NCBI RefSeq assembly: GCF_001584165.1
Contig: NZ_CP013233.1
Span: 3,480,620 to 3,544,619, forward strand
Length of the DNA stretch: 64,000 bases
Source of the DNA: Collimonas arenae
Lineage (GTDB): Bacteria > Pseudomonadota > Gammaproteobacteria > Burkholderiales > Burkholderiaceae_D
Reading direction: 5' to 3'
Shown here: positions 28,103 to 37,854 of the stretch, piece by piece
Position numbering within the stretch: position 1 is the stretch's first letter
Layout of the letters: every line of letters starts with the position of its first letter
Position numbers and translations under genes: made by a program
Notes under the pieces: generated by a model
Databases searched by the model: none
What the model saw: the letters and a program-made list of their open reading frames with translations, nothing else
What the model was told of the DNA's origin: nothing

Positions 28103-28434
28103 TGCTTGCTCCTTCACGGTTTTGAATATCTCGACAATTCTTGCCAAGAACGGTATGGCAGCGGCACCGATTTGCGAGACCTGGATGATGATTGATGCCG
28201 GCCCCGTCAATTCGCCATCGCCGCCGTATTTGCATCGGTGCATCAATACTAACCAGCGCCGGCCATGGGCCGCTATAGGACAGCTGCCGCTTGGCTTGTA
28301 GGACAACCGGAAACGGCGACCGACACACGTCTTGCCATCCATGTGTAAAATTGCCAGCTTGTCACTGCGCAGCGGTCCCCGCGCGCAATAGCCTTTGCAT
28401 TAAGCCCTAGCCTTCACACGTTTTAAAGGAATGA
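28103..28434. other. Divergent intergenic region csbD / glutamate synthase-like gene
   Basis: The 332 bases hold no convincing gene. AAAGGA at about 28421-28426 is the ribosome site for the plus-strand gene. No consensus sigma-70 promoter was obvious to me; csbD genes are often under stress sigma control, but I cannot show that here. Confidence 0.4.
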
Positions 28435-30054
28435 ATGATGAGAGTCAGCCGTTATCTGAGCTTCTGGGGAGTGCTGTTACTGACTGTGGTTCTTGCCACC
28501 TGCGCTGCGGCTGGAAAAATGGCCTGGTGGTGGACAGTGGTTCCCGGCTTGCTGACCGCGCTGGGCATCTGGGACATGAACCAGCGCAGTCACGCGATCC
28601 TGCGCAACTATCCGCTGATGGGACATTTCCGCTTCCTGTTCGAGATGATCCGGCCAGAGATGCGCCAGTATTTTTTCGAAAGTGACAATGACGGCGCACC
28701 GTTCACCCGCAAGGAACGCAGCCTGGTCTATCAGCGTGCCAAAGGAGAGGTCGACAGCCGGCCGTTCGGCACCGAGCTTGACGTCAAATTGCGCGGCTAC
28801 GAATGGGTCGGCCATTCACTGTCGCCGACCATCATCGCCAGCCACGATTTCCGCGTTACCGTCGGCGCCGAACGTACGCAGCCGTATTCGATGTCCGTCT
28901 TCAACGTGTCGGCGATGAGCTTTGGCGCACTGTCGGCCAACGCCATCCGTGCATTGAATCACGGCGCAAAAAAAGGCGGTTTCGCACACGATACCGGCGA
29001 GGGTTCGATCTCACCATATCATCGTGAATTCGGCGGCGATCTGCTGTGGCAGATCGCTTCCGGCTACTTCGGTTGCCGCAACGGCGACGGCAGTTTCAAC
29101 GAAGATAAATTCGTGGCGCAGGCAACCTCGCCGCAGGTCAAGATGATTACCGTCAAGCTGTCGCAAGGCGCCAAACCGGGCCATGGCGGAGTACTTCCGG
29201 CGGCCAAGATCACGCCGGAAATATCCGCTACGCGCGGCGTACCGATGGGCGTCGACTGCATCTCGCCCGCTACCCATTCCTCATTTACGAACCCGATCGG
29301 CCTGCTCGAATTCATCCAGAAACTGCGCACCTTGTCTGGCGACAAGCCGGTCGGTTTCAAGCTTTGCGTCGGCCATCCGTGGGAGTTTTTCGGCATCGTC
29401 AAAGCCATGCTGCAGACCGGCATCCTGCCCGACTTCATCGTCGTGGACGGTTCCGAAGGCGGCACCGGCGCGGCGCCGCTGGAGTTCGTCGATCACGTCG
29501 GCATGCCGTTGCAGGAAGGCTTGCTGCTGGTGCATAACACCCTGGTCGGCGCCGGGCTGCGCGACCGTATCAAGATCGGCGCCAGCGGCAAGGTGATCAC
29601 CGCCTTCGACCTGGCGCGCACGCTGGCGATCGGCGCAGACTGGTGCAACTCGGCGCGCGGCTTCATGTTTTCGCTGGGTTGCATCCAGTCGCAAAGTTGC
29701 CATACCGACCGTTGCCCGACCGGTGTGGCGACTCAGGACGTCGGTCGACAGAAGGCGCTGGTGGTGCCGGACAAAGCCGAGCGCGTGTACCGTTTCCATG
29801 AAAGCACCTTGCATGCGTTGCAGGAGCTGGTGCAGGCTGCAGGCTTGCCGCACGCTTCAGCACTGCGCGCCCACCATATCGTGCGCCGCACGTCCGACCA
29901 TGAAGTCAAATTGATGTCGGATTTGCTGCACTATCTAAAACCGGGCGATCTGCTGAACCAGAATTATCGCTATCCGGTCTTCGAAAAATACTGGCCAATC
30001 TCGCGCGCCGAGAGTTTCCATCCGGCGGAGCCGATCGCGGTGAGCATCCAATAA
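28435..30054 (+). CDS. FMN-binding glutamate synthase family protein
   Basis: The 539-residue protein has two N-terminal membrane helices (about 8-25 and 30-46), then a GltB-like FMN/Fe-S domain. Visible are the FMN-barrel motifs NVSAMSFGALSANAIRALN, HDTGEGSISPYH, KLSQGAKPGHGG and VDGSEGGTGAAP, and a CX5CX4C cluster motif in CIQSQSCHTDRC that matches the [3Fe-4S] ligands of glutamate synthase. The glutaminase domain is absent, so ammonia must come from elsewhere or the enzyme has another substrate. The second codon is also ATG. A bidirectional terminator follows the stop. Confidence 0.9.
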   Translation: MMRVSRYLSFWGVLLLTVVLATCAAAGKMAWWWTVVPGLLTALGIWDMNQRSHAILRNYPLMGHFRFLFEMIRPEMRQYFFESDNDGAPFTRKERSLVYQRAKGEVDSRPFGTELDVKLRGYEWVGHSLSPTIIASHDFRVTVGAERTQPYSMSVFNVSAMSFGALSANAIRALNHGAKKGGFAHDTGEGSISPYHREFGGDLLWQIASGYFGCRNGDGSFNEDKFVAQATSPQVKMITVKLSQGAKPGHGGVLPAAKITPEISATRGVPMGVDCISPATHSSFTNPIGLLEFIQKLRTLSGDKPVGFKLCVGHPWEFFGIVKAMLQTGILPDFIVVDGSEGGTGAAPLEFVDHVGMPLQEGLLLVHNTLVGAGLRDRIKIGASGKVITAFDLARTLAIGADWCNSARGFMFSLGCIQSQSCHTDRCPTGVATQDVGRQKALVVPDKAERVYRFHESTLHALQELVQAAGLPHASALRAHHIVRRTSDHEVKLMSDLLHYLKPGDLLNQNYRYPVFEKYWPISRAESFHPAEPIAVSIQ

Positions 30055-30089
30055 AAAAAGCCAGGGTTGTTCAAGACCCTGGCTTTTTT
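30053..30089. terminator. Bidirectional intrinsic terminator
   Basis: Arms GCCAGGGT (30060-30067) and ACCCTGGC (30076-30083) are flanked by seven A and six T, so it works on both strands. It separates the convergent glutamate synthase-like gene and maiA. Confidence 0.9.
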
Positions 30090-30105
30090 ATTTGGAATAC
30101 CTTAC

Positions 30106-30771
30106 TCAGGCTTCCGCATCCGGCTGATTTTGCGGCGCAGCATTGACGAAGGCTTCCAGCTGCTGACAGTTTTCGTAGATCCGCATCAAGGTCGGCATCG
30201 CGGACAAATCGCATTTCAAGCGCTGCGCATTGAATATCTGCGGCACCAGGCAGCAATCGGCCAATGTCGGCGTATCGCCGTAGCAAAATTTTCCAGGCCG
30301 CTTGTCGCGGGCCAACGTTACTTCCAGTGCTGCCAGGCCACTCTCGCACCAATGACGATACCAGGCGTTCTTGGCATTCTCGTCAACCTTCAGCTCATGC
30401 ACCAGATAACGCAACACGCGCAAATTGTTGAGCGGGTGCGTATCGCAGGCAATCGCGAGCGCGACGCCGCGCACGAAAGCACGATCCAAAGGCGTCGAAG
30501 GCAACAACGCAGGTGTCGGATGAATTTCCTCCAGGTACTCGATCATCGCCAACGATTGCGTCAGTACATGTGGGCCATCGGCGCCGTCGGCATCCTCGAC
30601 AAGCGTCGGCACCAGACCGTCGCTATTCAGAGTTCGGTACAACTGGCTCAATTGTTCACCGCCGTGCTTCAGCAAATGCACCGGCACGATGTCGTACGGG
30701 ATACCCTTCAGGTTCAGCGCAATCCGCACGCGATACGAAGCGGAGCTCCGGAAATAGCTATACAGTTTCAT
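30106..30771 (-). CDS. maiA: Maleylacetoacetate/maleylpyruvate isomerase (zeta-class GST)
   Basis: The 221-residue protein starts MKLYSYFRSSASYRVRIALN, the zeta-GST active-site region. Ala replaces the Cys found in the SSCS motif of eukaryotic members; the Ser residues and RVR remain. It isomerises maleylacetoacetate (homogentisate path) or maleylpyruvate (gentisate path) using glutathione. It lies 17 bases after the fumarylacetoacetate-hydrolase-family gene, which would cleave its product. No ring-cleavage dioxygenase is in the window, so the pathway branch cannot be decided. Confidence 0.9.
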   Translation of the reverse strand: MKLYSYFRSSASYRVRIALNLKGIPYDIVPVHLLKHGGEQLSQLYRTLNSDGLVPTLVEDADGADGPHVLTQSLAMIEYLEEIHPTPALLPSTPLDRAFVRGVALAIACDTHPLNNLRVLRYLVHELKVDENAKNAWYRHWCESGLAALEVTLARDKRPGKFCYGDTPTLADCCLVPQIFNAQRLKCDLSAMPTLMRIYENCQQLEAFVNAAPQNQPDAEA

Positions 30772-30788
30772 CGATTTTTACTCGAATA

Positions 30789-31483
30789 CTAAACCAGGCG
30801 CACCCGCAAATCGCCGACACCCGCCACCGAACCCTCCAGCAGATCGCCCTTTACCACCGCGCCAACACCAGCGGGGGTGCCGGTAAAGATCAGGTCGCCG
30901 GCCTGCAGTTCGAAATAGGCAGACAGCTGCTCAATGGTTTCAGCGATATTCCAGATCATCTGCTTGATATCCCCGCGCTGGCGCAATGCACCATTGACGT
31001 TTAGATGAATATCGCCCTGCTCGATGACGCCGGTGGTGCTCACAGGATGGATCGGCGAGATTGGCGCGGAAAAGTCAAAGCCCTTGCCGGTACACCATGG
31101 GCGGCCCAGCTTCTTGGCTTCGCCCTGCAGATCGCGGCGCGTCATATCCAGGCCGACGGCATAGCCCCAGATATGCTTGACGGCTTCGGCAGCAGGAATA
31201 TTCTTGCCACCGGTACCAAGCGCCACCACCAGCTCGATTTCGTGATGCAGATCCTGCGTCATCGATGGATACGGCATCTCGCCGATACTGCCATGCGCGA
31301 CCGGCAGCACCGCATCGGCCGGCTTCATGAAGAAGAACGGCGCTTCGCGGCCGCTACTGCCCATTTCCTTGGCGTGCTCGGCATAGTTGCGGCCAACGCA
31401 ATAGATACGATGCACTGGAAACAATTGATCGTTACCATCGACAGGTACTGCCGCTACGGCTTTTGGGGAAAAGCGAAGTTCAT
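30789..31483 (-). CDS. Fumarylacetoacetate hydrolase family protein (N-terminal frameshift)
   Basis: From LFPVHRIYCVGRNYAEHAKEM onward this is an FAH-family hydrolase with metal-site segments HHEIELVVALG and the C-terminal LIFTGTPAGVG. The true start is ATG 31483, preceded by AAGGAGC. It reads MNFAFP, and then one base is missing in the run at 31465-31468; with it restored the frame reads PKAVAAVPVDGNDQ into the rest, giving 231 residues. It likely cleaves fumarylpyruvate or fumarylacetoacetate after MaiA. The two genes are 17 bases apart. Confidence 0.88.
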
Positions 31484-31536
31484 GAAAGCTCCTTTTTCAA
31501 TACCACCGGCATGCCGGCATGGGGACAATATCCTGC

Positions 31537-32721
31537 TTAATTCTTGCCTAGGTAGTTACCGAGACGGCGCACCGCTTCCTGCAGATTTTCCATCGAGGTC
31601 GCGTACGACAGGCGGATGTAATGCTGCGCGGTGTGTGCGCCGAAATCCAGACCGGACACCATGCTGACGCCAACCCGATTCAGGATGTCCTTGACCAGGC
31701 TGTCGGCATCGCCGCCATCCTTGAGCAGATCGCTGCAATCGGCATATACATAGAAAGCGCCGTCGGGAATCACCGGCACCTTGAAGCCGAGCGCAATCAA
31801 CGCCGGCACCAGGTAATCGCGGCGCCGTTTGAATTCGTCCTTGCGCGCCTCATACAAGGCCAGCGAGTCTTTTTCAAAGCAAGCCAACGCGGCGTGCTGC
31901 GCAATCGACGATGGACAGATGAACAGGTTTTGCGCCAGTTTTTCGATAGGCGGCACCAACGCTTCCGGCAGTACCAGCCAGCCGAGACGCCAGCCGGTCA
32001 TGTTGAAGTATTTGGAAAAACTGTTGATGACGATGATGTCGTCGCCCAGCGACAGCGCCGAAAACGGTTCGGCATCGTAGCTGAGGCCTTGATAGATTTC
32101 GTCGACGATGGAAAAGCCGCCCTTGTCGCGCACGGTGGCAATGATCTTGGCCAGTTCGCTGTGCAGGATCGAGGTGCCGGTCGGGTTCGACGGCGAGGCC
32201 AGCAGCACGCCTCGCGTGTGCTCGCCCCAATGCTCGCGCACCATGTCATCGGACAATTGGAAACGCTCGGCCGGACCGCTGGCAATCATCTTGGCCTGGC
32301 CGTCGAAGGCAGCGACAAAGTGACGATTGCAAGGATAGGAAGGATCAGGCATCAGTACTTCGCTGCCCTTCTCCACCAGCGCCGCACAAGCCAGCAGCAA
32401 GGCAGCCGAAGCGCCCGCGGTGACGACGATGCGCTCGGGTGCGATGTCGAGGCCGAACACTTGCCGATAATGCGCCGAAATCGCTGCGCGCAGCGCCGGC
32501 AAGCCGGTGGCGGAGGTGTATTGCATCTTACCGTCGGCCATGGCCTTGGCGGCTGCTTCGATGACCAGCGGCGCTGCGGTGAAATCAGGTTCGCCGATAC
32601 CCATGTGGATGATATGGTGGCCTTCGCGCTCCAGCGCCGCAGCCATTTTTGCCAGCTCCATCACATGGAACGGAGCGATGTTGTCGAGACGTGAAGCCAA
32701 GTGCAGGTGCGAGAATGTCAT
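31537..32721 (-). CDS. PLP-dependent aminotransferase (class I/II)
   Basis: The 394-residue fold-type I aminotransferase shows SPSNPTGT, the PLP-lysine region NSFSKYFNMTGWRLGW (Lys near residue 236) and the C-terminal YIRLSYATSMENL. It resembles aspartate/aromatic-type transaminases; the specific amino acid cannot be fixed by eye. It sits between nusB and the FAH-family gene on the same strand. Confidence 0.88.
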   Translation of the reverse strand: MTFSHLHLASRLDNIAPFHVMELAKMAAALEREGHHIIHMGIGEPDFTAAPLVIEAAAKAMADGKMQYTSATGLPALRAAISAHYRQVFGLDIAPERIVVTAGASAALLLACAALVEKGSEVLMPDPSYPCNRHFVAAFDGQAKMIASGPAERFQLSDDMVREHWGEHTRGVLLASPSNPTGTSILHSELAKIIATVRDKGGFSIVDEIYQGLSYDAEPFSALSLGDDIIVINSFSKYFNMTGWRLGWLVLPEALVPPIEKLAQNLFICPSSIAQHAALACFEKDSLALYEARKDEFKRRRDYLVPALIALGFKVPVIPDGAFYVYADCSDLLKDGGDADSLVKDILNRVGVSMVSGLDFGAHTAQHYIRLSYATSMENLQEAVRRLGNYLGKN

Positions 32722-32856
32722 GAATACTTTTCCGAATGGCGCGGCGTCTCAGTCACCAAGCTGACACAAGACTAACGCCGCACCTGAAACACGAAGCCTG
32801 TATCGATTCGCAGGCGCAACGAAGCAACCGCTTCGTCACCTGTATTATTTACCGAT

Positions 32857-33327
32857 TCAGGGTTTCTTGCCGGCGTCGATTTCGGTCGCGCGCGCCTTGG
32901 CCGCAAACTTGTCCAGCACGCCGTTCACATACTTGTGGCCGTCGATGCCGCCGAACGATTTGGTCAGCTCAACCGCTTCGTTGATGACAACGCGATATGG
33001 GATTTCGACGTGGTTTTGCAGCTCGAAAGCGCCGATCAGCAACACTGCGTGTTCCACCGGCGACAGCTCGCTGATCTTACGGTCGATCAACGGCGCCAGG
33101 CCGGCTCGCAATGTAGCTGCATCCTTGATCGCGCCGTACAGCAGCGAGTTGAAATGCTCGGCATCGGCCTTGTCGAAGCCATGCGCCTGGCGGATGTTTT
33201 CGCTGATCGCGGTCACGTCTTCGTTGTTCAAGAGCCATTGATACAGGCCCTGCAACGCGAATTCGCGCGCGCGGTGACGTGGCGTGCGGCTCTTGCTCGG
33301 ATTGGCGTGCAAAGTTTTATTGGTCAT
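32857..33327 (-). CDS. nusB: NusB, transcription antitermination factor
   Basis: The 156-residue protein has a basic N-terminus ([19 protein letters not shown], residues 15-33) and the conserved [29 protein letters not shown] end, split here at about residues 119-147. NusB with NusE (S10) binds boxA RNA during rRNA transcription. It follows ribH on the same strand, the standard ribBA-ribH-nusB order. Confidence 0.95.
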   Translation of the reverse strand: MTNKTLHANPSKSRTPRHRAREFALQGLYQWLLNNEDVTAISENIRQAHGFDKADAEHFNSLLYGAIKDAATLRAGLAPLIDRKISELSPVEHAVLLIGAFELQNHVEIPYRVVINEAVELTKSFGGIDGHKYVNGVLDKFAAKARATEIDAGKKP

Positions 33328-33489
33328 AATTTTTCCAGCTTGTAGTAAAGCTTATCGATAAAGCTCATTGGTCATTCCAAGGCCAGCCTTGCGGCCGGCC
33401 TGCAACTCTTCTTGTACATCGGCCCAGTTATCGATGACTGCAGGGCGCCATTCACTGACGACGAACAAGCAGCCATCGTTCGGACGATT

Positions 33490-33975
33490 TTATTCTTCGC
33501 TGGTGGCTTCTGCCAACTCTTCCAGCGCGATCGACAGATTGGCCATCTCGACCGCTACGCGCGCAGCATCGGTGCCCTTCTCTTCCATGCGGGCTTCGGC
33601 TTGCTCGTCGTTCTCCGTGGTCAGCACCGCATTGGCGATCGGGATCCCCGCATCCAGGCCGACGCGTGTGATGCCGGCGCCGGATTCGTTCGAGACCAGT
33701 TCAAAGTGATAGGTCTCGCCGCGAATCACCGCGCCAATGGCGATCAGTGCATCGAACTGCATGGTTTCAGCCATCTTTTGCAGCGCCAACGGGATTTCCA
33801 ATGCGCCCGGAACAGTGACGTGCAGGATGTCTTCATCGGCCACACCCAGATGCTTCAACTCAGCCAGACAGGCCGACATCAACCCGTGGCATACATCTTC
33901 GTTGAAGCGGGCTTGCACAATACCGATGCGCAAATCTGCACCATCCAGATTGGTTTCGTAAATTCCGACTGTCAT
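33490..33975 (-). CDS. ribH: RibH, 6,7-dimethyl-8-ribityllumazine synthase
   Basis: The 161-residue protein condenses 5-amino-6-ribitylaminouracil with dihydroxybutanone phosphate. Motifs: [45 protein letters not shown] (catalytic His in the last) and GVLTTEN-like [12 protein letters not shown]. Start at 33975 has GAGGAAAACC before it; an ATG 21 bases upstream is unlikely. It lies between ribBA and nusB. Confidence 0.95.
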   Translation of the reverse strand: MTVGIYETNLDGADLRIGIVQARFNEDVCHGLMSACLAELKHLGVADEDILHVTVPGALEIPLALQKMAETMQFDALIAIGAVIRGETYHFELVSNESGAGITRVGLDAGIPIANAVLTTENDEQAEARMEEKGTDAARVAVEMANLSIALEELAEATSEE

Positions 33976-34062
33976 GGTTTTCCTCTTTATACGCACCAGG
34001 CGCTTATCTACTAATTGATTTACAAAAAACGTTCAAACATTCCAGCTACTGCACTCTACAAC

Positions 34063-35175
34063 TCAGGCGTTCGGCTTGTTTTGATATCCGGTAATTTCCA
34101 GGTCATAGCCCGTCATCGAAGGCATCTTACGCGGGCTGGCCAGCAGCTTCATCTTGCCGACGCCGAGATCCTTGAGGATCTGTGCGCCGATGCCGTAGGT
34201 CCGCAGGTCAACCCGCGGCGCCGGCGGTTTGACGCCGCTGCATGCCGCTTCCAGCGCCGCGAACTTGGCGAAAATCTGGTCCGCCGATTCCTCACAGTTC
34301 AGCAGCACCACCACGCCACACGGCGAAGCGGCAATCGCCGCCAGCGCCGAGGCCATGTTCCAGGAATGGTTGGTCGCTTCGGTTTCCAGCAGATCCAGGA
34401 TCGATACCGGCTGATGCACCCGCACCAGCGTTTCCACATCCGGCGACGGTGTGCCGTGCAACAGCGCCAGATGCGCGCCGCCGCTTGGCGTATCGCGATA
34501 GGCGATGGTCTTGAAGGTGCCCTGCGCGGTATGCGTGGTGCGCTCGGCGAGCCGCTCAACGATGCTTTCGTGCTGGCCGCGATAATGGATCAGGTCAGCA
34601 ATCGTGCCTACCTTCAAGCCGTGTTCCTTGGAGAATTCCAGCAAGTCCGGCAGGCGCGCCATGGTGCCGTCTTCCTTGAGGATTTCGCAAATCACGGCAG
34701 CCGGCGTCAGGCCCGCCATTTCGGTCAGGTCGCAACCGGCTTCGGTATGGCCGGCGCGCATCAGCACGCCGCCCTTGCGCGCCTTGATCGGGAAAATATG
34801 GCCAGGCTGGACGATATCGCCAGCCTTGGCGTCCGCCGCTACCGCAACCTGGATGGTGCGCGCGCGGTCGGCAGCAGAAATGCCGGTCGTCACGCCTTCG
34901 GCGGCTTCGATCGAGACGGTGAAATTGGTACCGTAGGCGGTGCCGTTACGGCTGGTCATCATGCCCAGGTTGAGCTGGTCGCAACGCTCTTCGGTCAAGG
35001 TCAGGCAGACCAGCCCGCGCGCATGGCGAACCATGAAATTGATCGCCTCAGGCGTCACAAAATCGGCGGCCAGGACCAGGTCGCCTTCGTTTTCACGATC
35101 TTCTTCATCCACCAAAATAACCATGCGCCCGGCACGGAGTTCGGCAATGATTTCTTCTGTAGTTGCAATTGACAT
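34063..35175 (-). CDS. ribBA: DHBP synthase with GTP cyclohydrolase II-like domain lacking zinc ligands
   Basis: The N-terminal 200 residues of this 370-residue protein are an intact RibB domain ([50 protein letters not shown]), making 3,4-dihydroxy-2-butanone 4-phosphate. The C-terminal half aligns with GTP cyclohydrolase II ([17 protein letters not shown]) but lacks the zinc-binding C-x10-C-x-C cluster and the usual GDxF segment. It is thus probably monofunctional, as described for RibBX proteins of proteobacteria; a separate ribA is expected elsewhere. I found no FMN riboswitch in the upstream 260 bases. Confidence 0.9.
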   Translation of the reverse strand: MSIATTEEIIAELRAGRMVILVDEEDRENEGDLVLAADFVTPEAINFMVRHARGLVCLTLTEERCDQLNLGMMTSRNGTAYGTNFTVSIEAAEGVTTGISAADRARTIQVAVAADAKAGDIVQPGHIFPIKARKGGVLMRAGHTEAGCDLTEMAGLTPAAVICEILKEDGTMARLPDLLEFSKEHGLKVGTIADLIHYRGQHESIVERLAERTTHTAQGTFKTIAYRDTPSGGAHLALLHGTPSPDVETLVRVHQPVSILDLLETEATNHSWNMASALAAIAASPCGVVVLLNCEESADQIFAKFAALEAACSGVKPPAPRVDLRTYGIGAQILKDLGVGKMKLLASPRKMPSMTGYDLEITGYQNKPNA

Positions 35176-35433
35176 GCTTAGCCTTGAATTCGCCTTGAAG
35201 ATAACCGGCCCGCAAGCCGCCTTGTGAGCGGTCTGCGGCCAGCTGGTATTCGCTATAAATCGCGCTGAATTGATAATAGTTCATGGCCTGCGGGCCGCTG
35301 CATGGCGGCACTGGCAAGCCAAAATAAACCCGAGGTGGCTATTTTAAAGGATTTAGCAGACTGAAAATGTTTTACGGACACTACTTTGCCGTACTTTCGC
35401 CTGAACAACCGATCTACAACGCTCCCGACTCGC

Positions 35434-36444
35434 TCAAGCTGCCATTGATTGCATTTTAGACAATGCATCCACCAGCAAAATCGGATCGCCCAACGCCAGC
35501 CTTTTCGAATCCGACAGCGCCTGCCGGAACGATTTGGCTCCCGGCATGCCGGCCATCAGGCCCAGCATGTGGCGCGTGATGCTGTTGAGGCGCAAACCGT
35601 TGCCATCGCGGCCGTACAGGGCCAGTTGCTCCCGGATGTAAGGCAGCATGGCCTCGATCACCTCGGCGCGCGTCTTCGGCACTGCATCGGCATCGCCGAA
35701 ATAGCGCGCGTCGAAATCGGCCATCAGGTAAGGGTTGTGATAAGCCTCACGCCCCAGCATCACGCCGTCGACGTGTTGCAAATGCGCATCGATTTCAGCG
35801 GTGGTCTTGATGGCGCCGTTGATGATGATTTCCAGCTCCGGGAAATCGCGCGCCAGCCGGTAGGCATACTCATACTTCAGCGGCGGGATTTCGCGGTTTT
35901 CCTTCGGGCTCAAGCCCTTCAGGATCGCATTGCGCGCATGGACGATGAACGTCTGGCAACCCGCTTCCGCCACGGTGCCGACAAAATCGCGGACAAACTC
36001 ATAGGACTCCGTCTTGTCGATGCCAATCCGGTGCTTGACGGTGACATCGATAGACACCGCATCCCGCATCGCCTTGACGCAATCCGCCACCAGTGCCGAC
36101 TCCGCCATCAGGCAAGCGCCAAAAGCGCCCTTCTGCACGCGCTCGGACGGACAGCCGCAATTCAGGTTGATCTCGTCGTAACCCCATTCTTCACCCAGCT
36201 TGGCGCTCTTGGCCAGATCAGCTGGCTCGCTACCGCCCAACTGCAAGGCAACCGGATGCTCGACCTTGTCGAAGTTGAGATGGCGCGGCACATCCCCATG
36301 CAACAACGCCCCGGTTGTCACCATTTCGGTGTACAGCCAGGTGTGATGGGTGATTTGACGGTGGAACACGCGGCAATGCCTATCGGTCCAGTCCATCATC
36401 GGCGCAACAGATATGCGCCGCTTCTTGTAATTACTTGATTTCAT
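35434..36444 (-). CDS. dusA: DusA, tRNA-dihydrouridine(20/20a) synthase
   Basis: The 336-residue flavoprotein has ISVAPMMDWTDRHCRVF near the N-terminus, the catalytic Cys segment NLNCGCPSERVQKGAFGACL, VTVKHRIG and the FMN-phosphate loop VMLGREAYHNPYL. DusA type is indicated by PSERVQ and the DWTDRHCR start. Start MKSSNYKKR (36444) is preferred over an upstream start at 36483. It reduces U20/U20a in tRNA. Confidence 0.93.
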   Translation of the reverse strand: MKSSNYKKRRISVAPMMDWTDRHCRVFHRQITHHTWLYTEMVTTGALLHGDVPRHLNFDKVEHPVALQLGGSEPADLAKSAKLGEEWGYDEINLNCGCPSERVQKGAFGACLMAESALVADCVKAMRDAVSIDVTVKHRIGIDKTESYEFVRDFVGTVAEAGCQTFIVHARNAILKGLSPKENREIPPLKYEYAYRLARDFPELEIIINGAIKTTAEIDAHLQHVDGVMLGREAYHNPYLMADFDARYFGDADAVPKTRAEVIEAMLPYIREQLALYGRDGNGLRLNSITRHMLGLMAGMPGAKSFRQALSDSKRLALGDPILLVDALSKMQSMAA

Positions 36445-36850
36445 TGAGATAAACGACTGTTTTCCGGCATCTTGGTGATGCAAATTATGCGCTGTATTGC
36501 TCAGCTTTGTGATTATTTATACAACACCATTGAATCCGATTTGCATCAAGGAACATGGCATGTGTCACAAAACGAGGCGCATCTTGATTCGCGCAAATTC
36601 GGCGAAAAGGACGTCAGTTTATCATCAAGTCATTTCTGACTAAGGGAAAGCCGCTGGAATGAACTCGAAAAATCGATGCAAGATCGATACGTTGAATCGT
36701 CAAGGTGGGTAACCGTCTCGGCGTTAAGCATCGGGTTAATAGAGCGCCACCCTGAAGTAATTTGGGTTACTGGTGAGACATGAAGTGCGTCATTGCAAGA
36801 CTTGACCCCGTTTTTTCCATTTTTTTGCTCCTCCCCCGCATCCACCACCT
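36445..36850. other. Intergenic region at the edge of the 37-kb islet
   Basis: The 400 bases include the left copy (36730-36808) of a long inverted repeat. A 72-codon minus-strand frame across it has no family resemblance and reads through the repeat, so I do not call a gene. Base composition becomes more AT-rich after 36800. Confidence 0.5.
36730..36808 (+). repeat. Left copy of a long imperfect inverted repeat
   Basis: It pairs in inverted orientation with 37999-38076, at about three-quarters identity by eye. The inner 20 bases (36789-36808, GTCATTGCAAGACTTGACCC) are identical to the reverse complement of 37999-38018. Most other differences are transitions. Together they bracket two genes. 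Confidence 0.8.
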
Positions 36851-37207
36851 CTACTCGGTACGCCAGATAAATTTCATCCTAGTCCACGAATCCACAGCTA
36901 TACCATCCACACTTGCAGGCGTGAAATCACATTGACTAAATGCGCTAGTAGTTGCTGAATCCAATAAGGGATGACCACTAGATGACTCAAGTCTTGTCTC
37001 AAGTACGCGCCCTTCTTTTGATACATGCAAACTGACGACCACAGCTCCAGTCTCATTTGCAGCCAACGATGGTTTTGGATACTCGGGCTTCTGGCATGAA
37101 GATAAATTTACCTTAGGTATTGTCGTTGTCTCGCCACCCATTGGGACGCTATAAGCCGGAGAGAACAAGCACGCAATGATTGAAGCCGTAATTATTTTCA
37201 GGCGCAT
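36851..37207 (-). CDS. TonB C-terminal domain protein, secreted
   Basis: The 118-residue protein has a signal peptide (IITASIIACLFSPAYS-V, no retained anchor) directly followed by a TonB/TolA-type C-terminal domain: PEYPKPSLAANETGAVVVSL, KEGRVLETRLESSSGHPLLD and DSWTRMKFIW. Usual TonB proteins have a long Pro-rich spacer and membrane anchor; both are missing, so it is a free periplasmic domain. One Cys precedes (SCQKPEYP) and one lies in SQCDFTPA, a possible disulfide. It lies within the inverted-repeat islet; role unknown. Confidence 0.78.
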   Translation of the reverse strand: MRLKIITASIIACLFSPAYSVPMGGETTTIPKVNLSSCQKPEYPKPSLAANETGAVVVSLHVSKEGRVLETRLESSSGHPLLDSATTSAFSQCDFTPASVDGIAVDSWTRMKFIWRTE

Positions 37208-37311
37208 AGAATTTTCAAGAGAGAGAGAGTAAAAATTGAATCGGTTTCTCGTTCGGTAGAAATAACACCGTGCAAAGTTAGCTACACGTCTAAATCAAAT
37301 CACATAGGCAA

Positions 37312-37854
37312 CTACGGCTTTATTTCTACTACCTGATTCACTGGCACGAAGTCAGAGTCCTTCTTAGCTAGCACAGCAGACAGCGACACAACGCTACCCA
37401 CTGGCAGAACTACGGTGGCCATGTCATCAAACTCGGCATTGGGTAGGAACATATAGCTCAAAGCGTCTGTCGGCATAAAGTCGATCTTGGCAATTAACTC
37501 GCCTTTGTCGATGTCCATCTCCTTACCTGCTTTCACTTCCGGCAGCTTGCGAACCGTCAAATCATAGCTATCATGCTCATTCTGTATGAATTCAATTGTT
37601 GAGTTCCGAGGGTTCTTAGATTTCACATGCACAACCAACAGTCGCAAGTCGTCTTTGTACGGTAGCACCTCAGTGGTCATACTGAGATTCACCATCCACC
37701 CGTTGTTACCGCCTAAATCAAACTGATACCACGCCCAATAGCCAGCAGTTCCGATTGCGGCTATTGATGCAAGCTTTAGAAGCAACTCGACTAAAGGAGT
37801 TATACGAGCAACAACGCCCACTTTAGGCACGGCTTGTTTAAAGTGATTTGGCAT
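37312..37854 (-). CDS. Hypothetical single-span membrane protein
   Basis: No family recognised. The 180-residue product has a membrane helix at about residues 22-42 (LVELLLKLASIAAIGTAGYWAWY) and a beta-rich extracytoplasmic part (MVNLSMTTEVLPYKDDLRLLVVHVKSKNP; IEFIQNEHDSYDLTVRKLPEV). Codon use is more AT-rich than in neighbours. It is upstream of the TonB-domain gene on the same strand, about 105 bases apart, and inside the inverted-repeat islet. Confidence 0.62.
   Translation of the reverse strand: MPNHFKQAVPKVGVVARITPLVELLLKLASIAAIGTAGYWAWYQFDLGGNNGWMVNLSMTTEVLPYKDDLRLLVVHVKSKNPRNSTIEFIQNEHDSYDLTVRKLPEVKAGKEMDIDKGELIAKIDFMPTDALSYMFLPNAEFDDMATVVLPVGSVVSLSAVLAKKDSDFVPVNQVVEIKP

Noticed and set aside
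35105..35317. Possible leader peptide (MNYYQFSAIYSEYQ) overlapping the ribBA start
   Set aside because: No good ribosome site, it runs into ribBA in another frame, and no attenuator hairpin follows.
35176..35433. Possible FMN riboswitch upstream of ribBA
   Set aside because: Reading the minus strand, the conserved RFN elements (AGGG..GGGTG.AATTCCC and the later boxes) are absent.
36630..36848. 72-codon minus-strand frame at the left inverted repeat
   Set aside because: It reads through the repeat and has no recognisable protein character.
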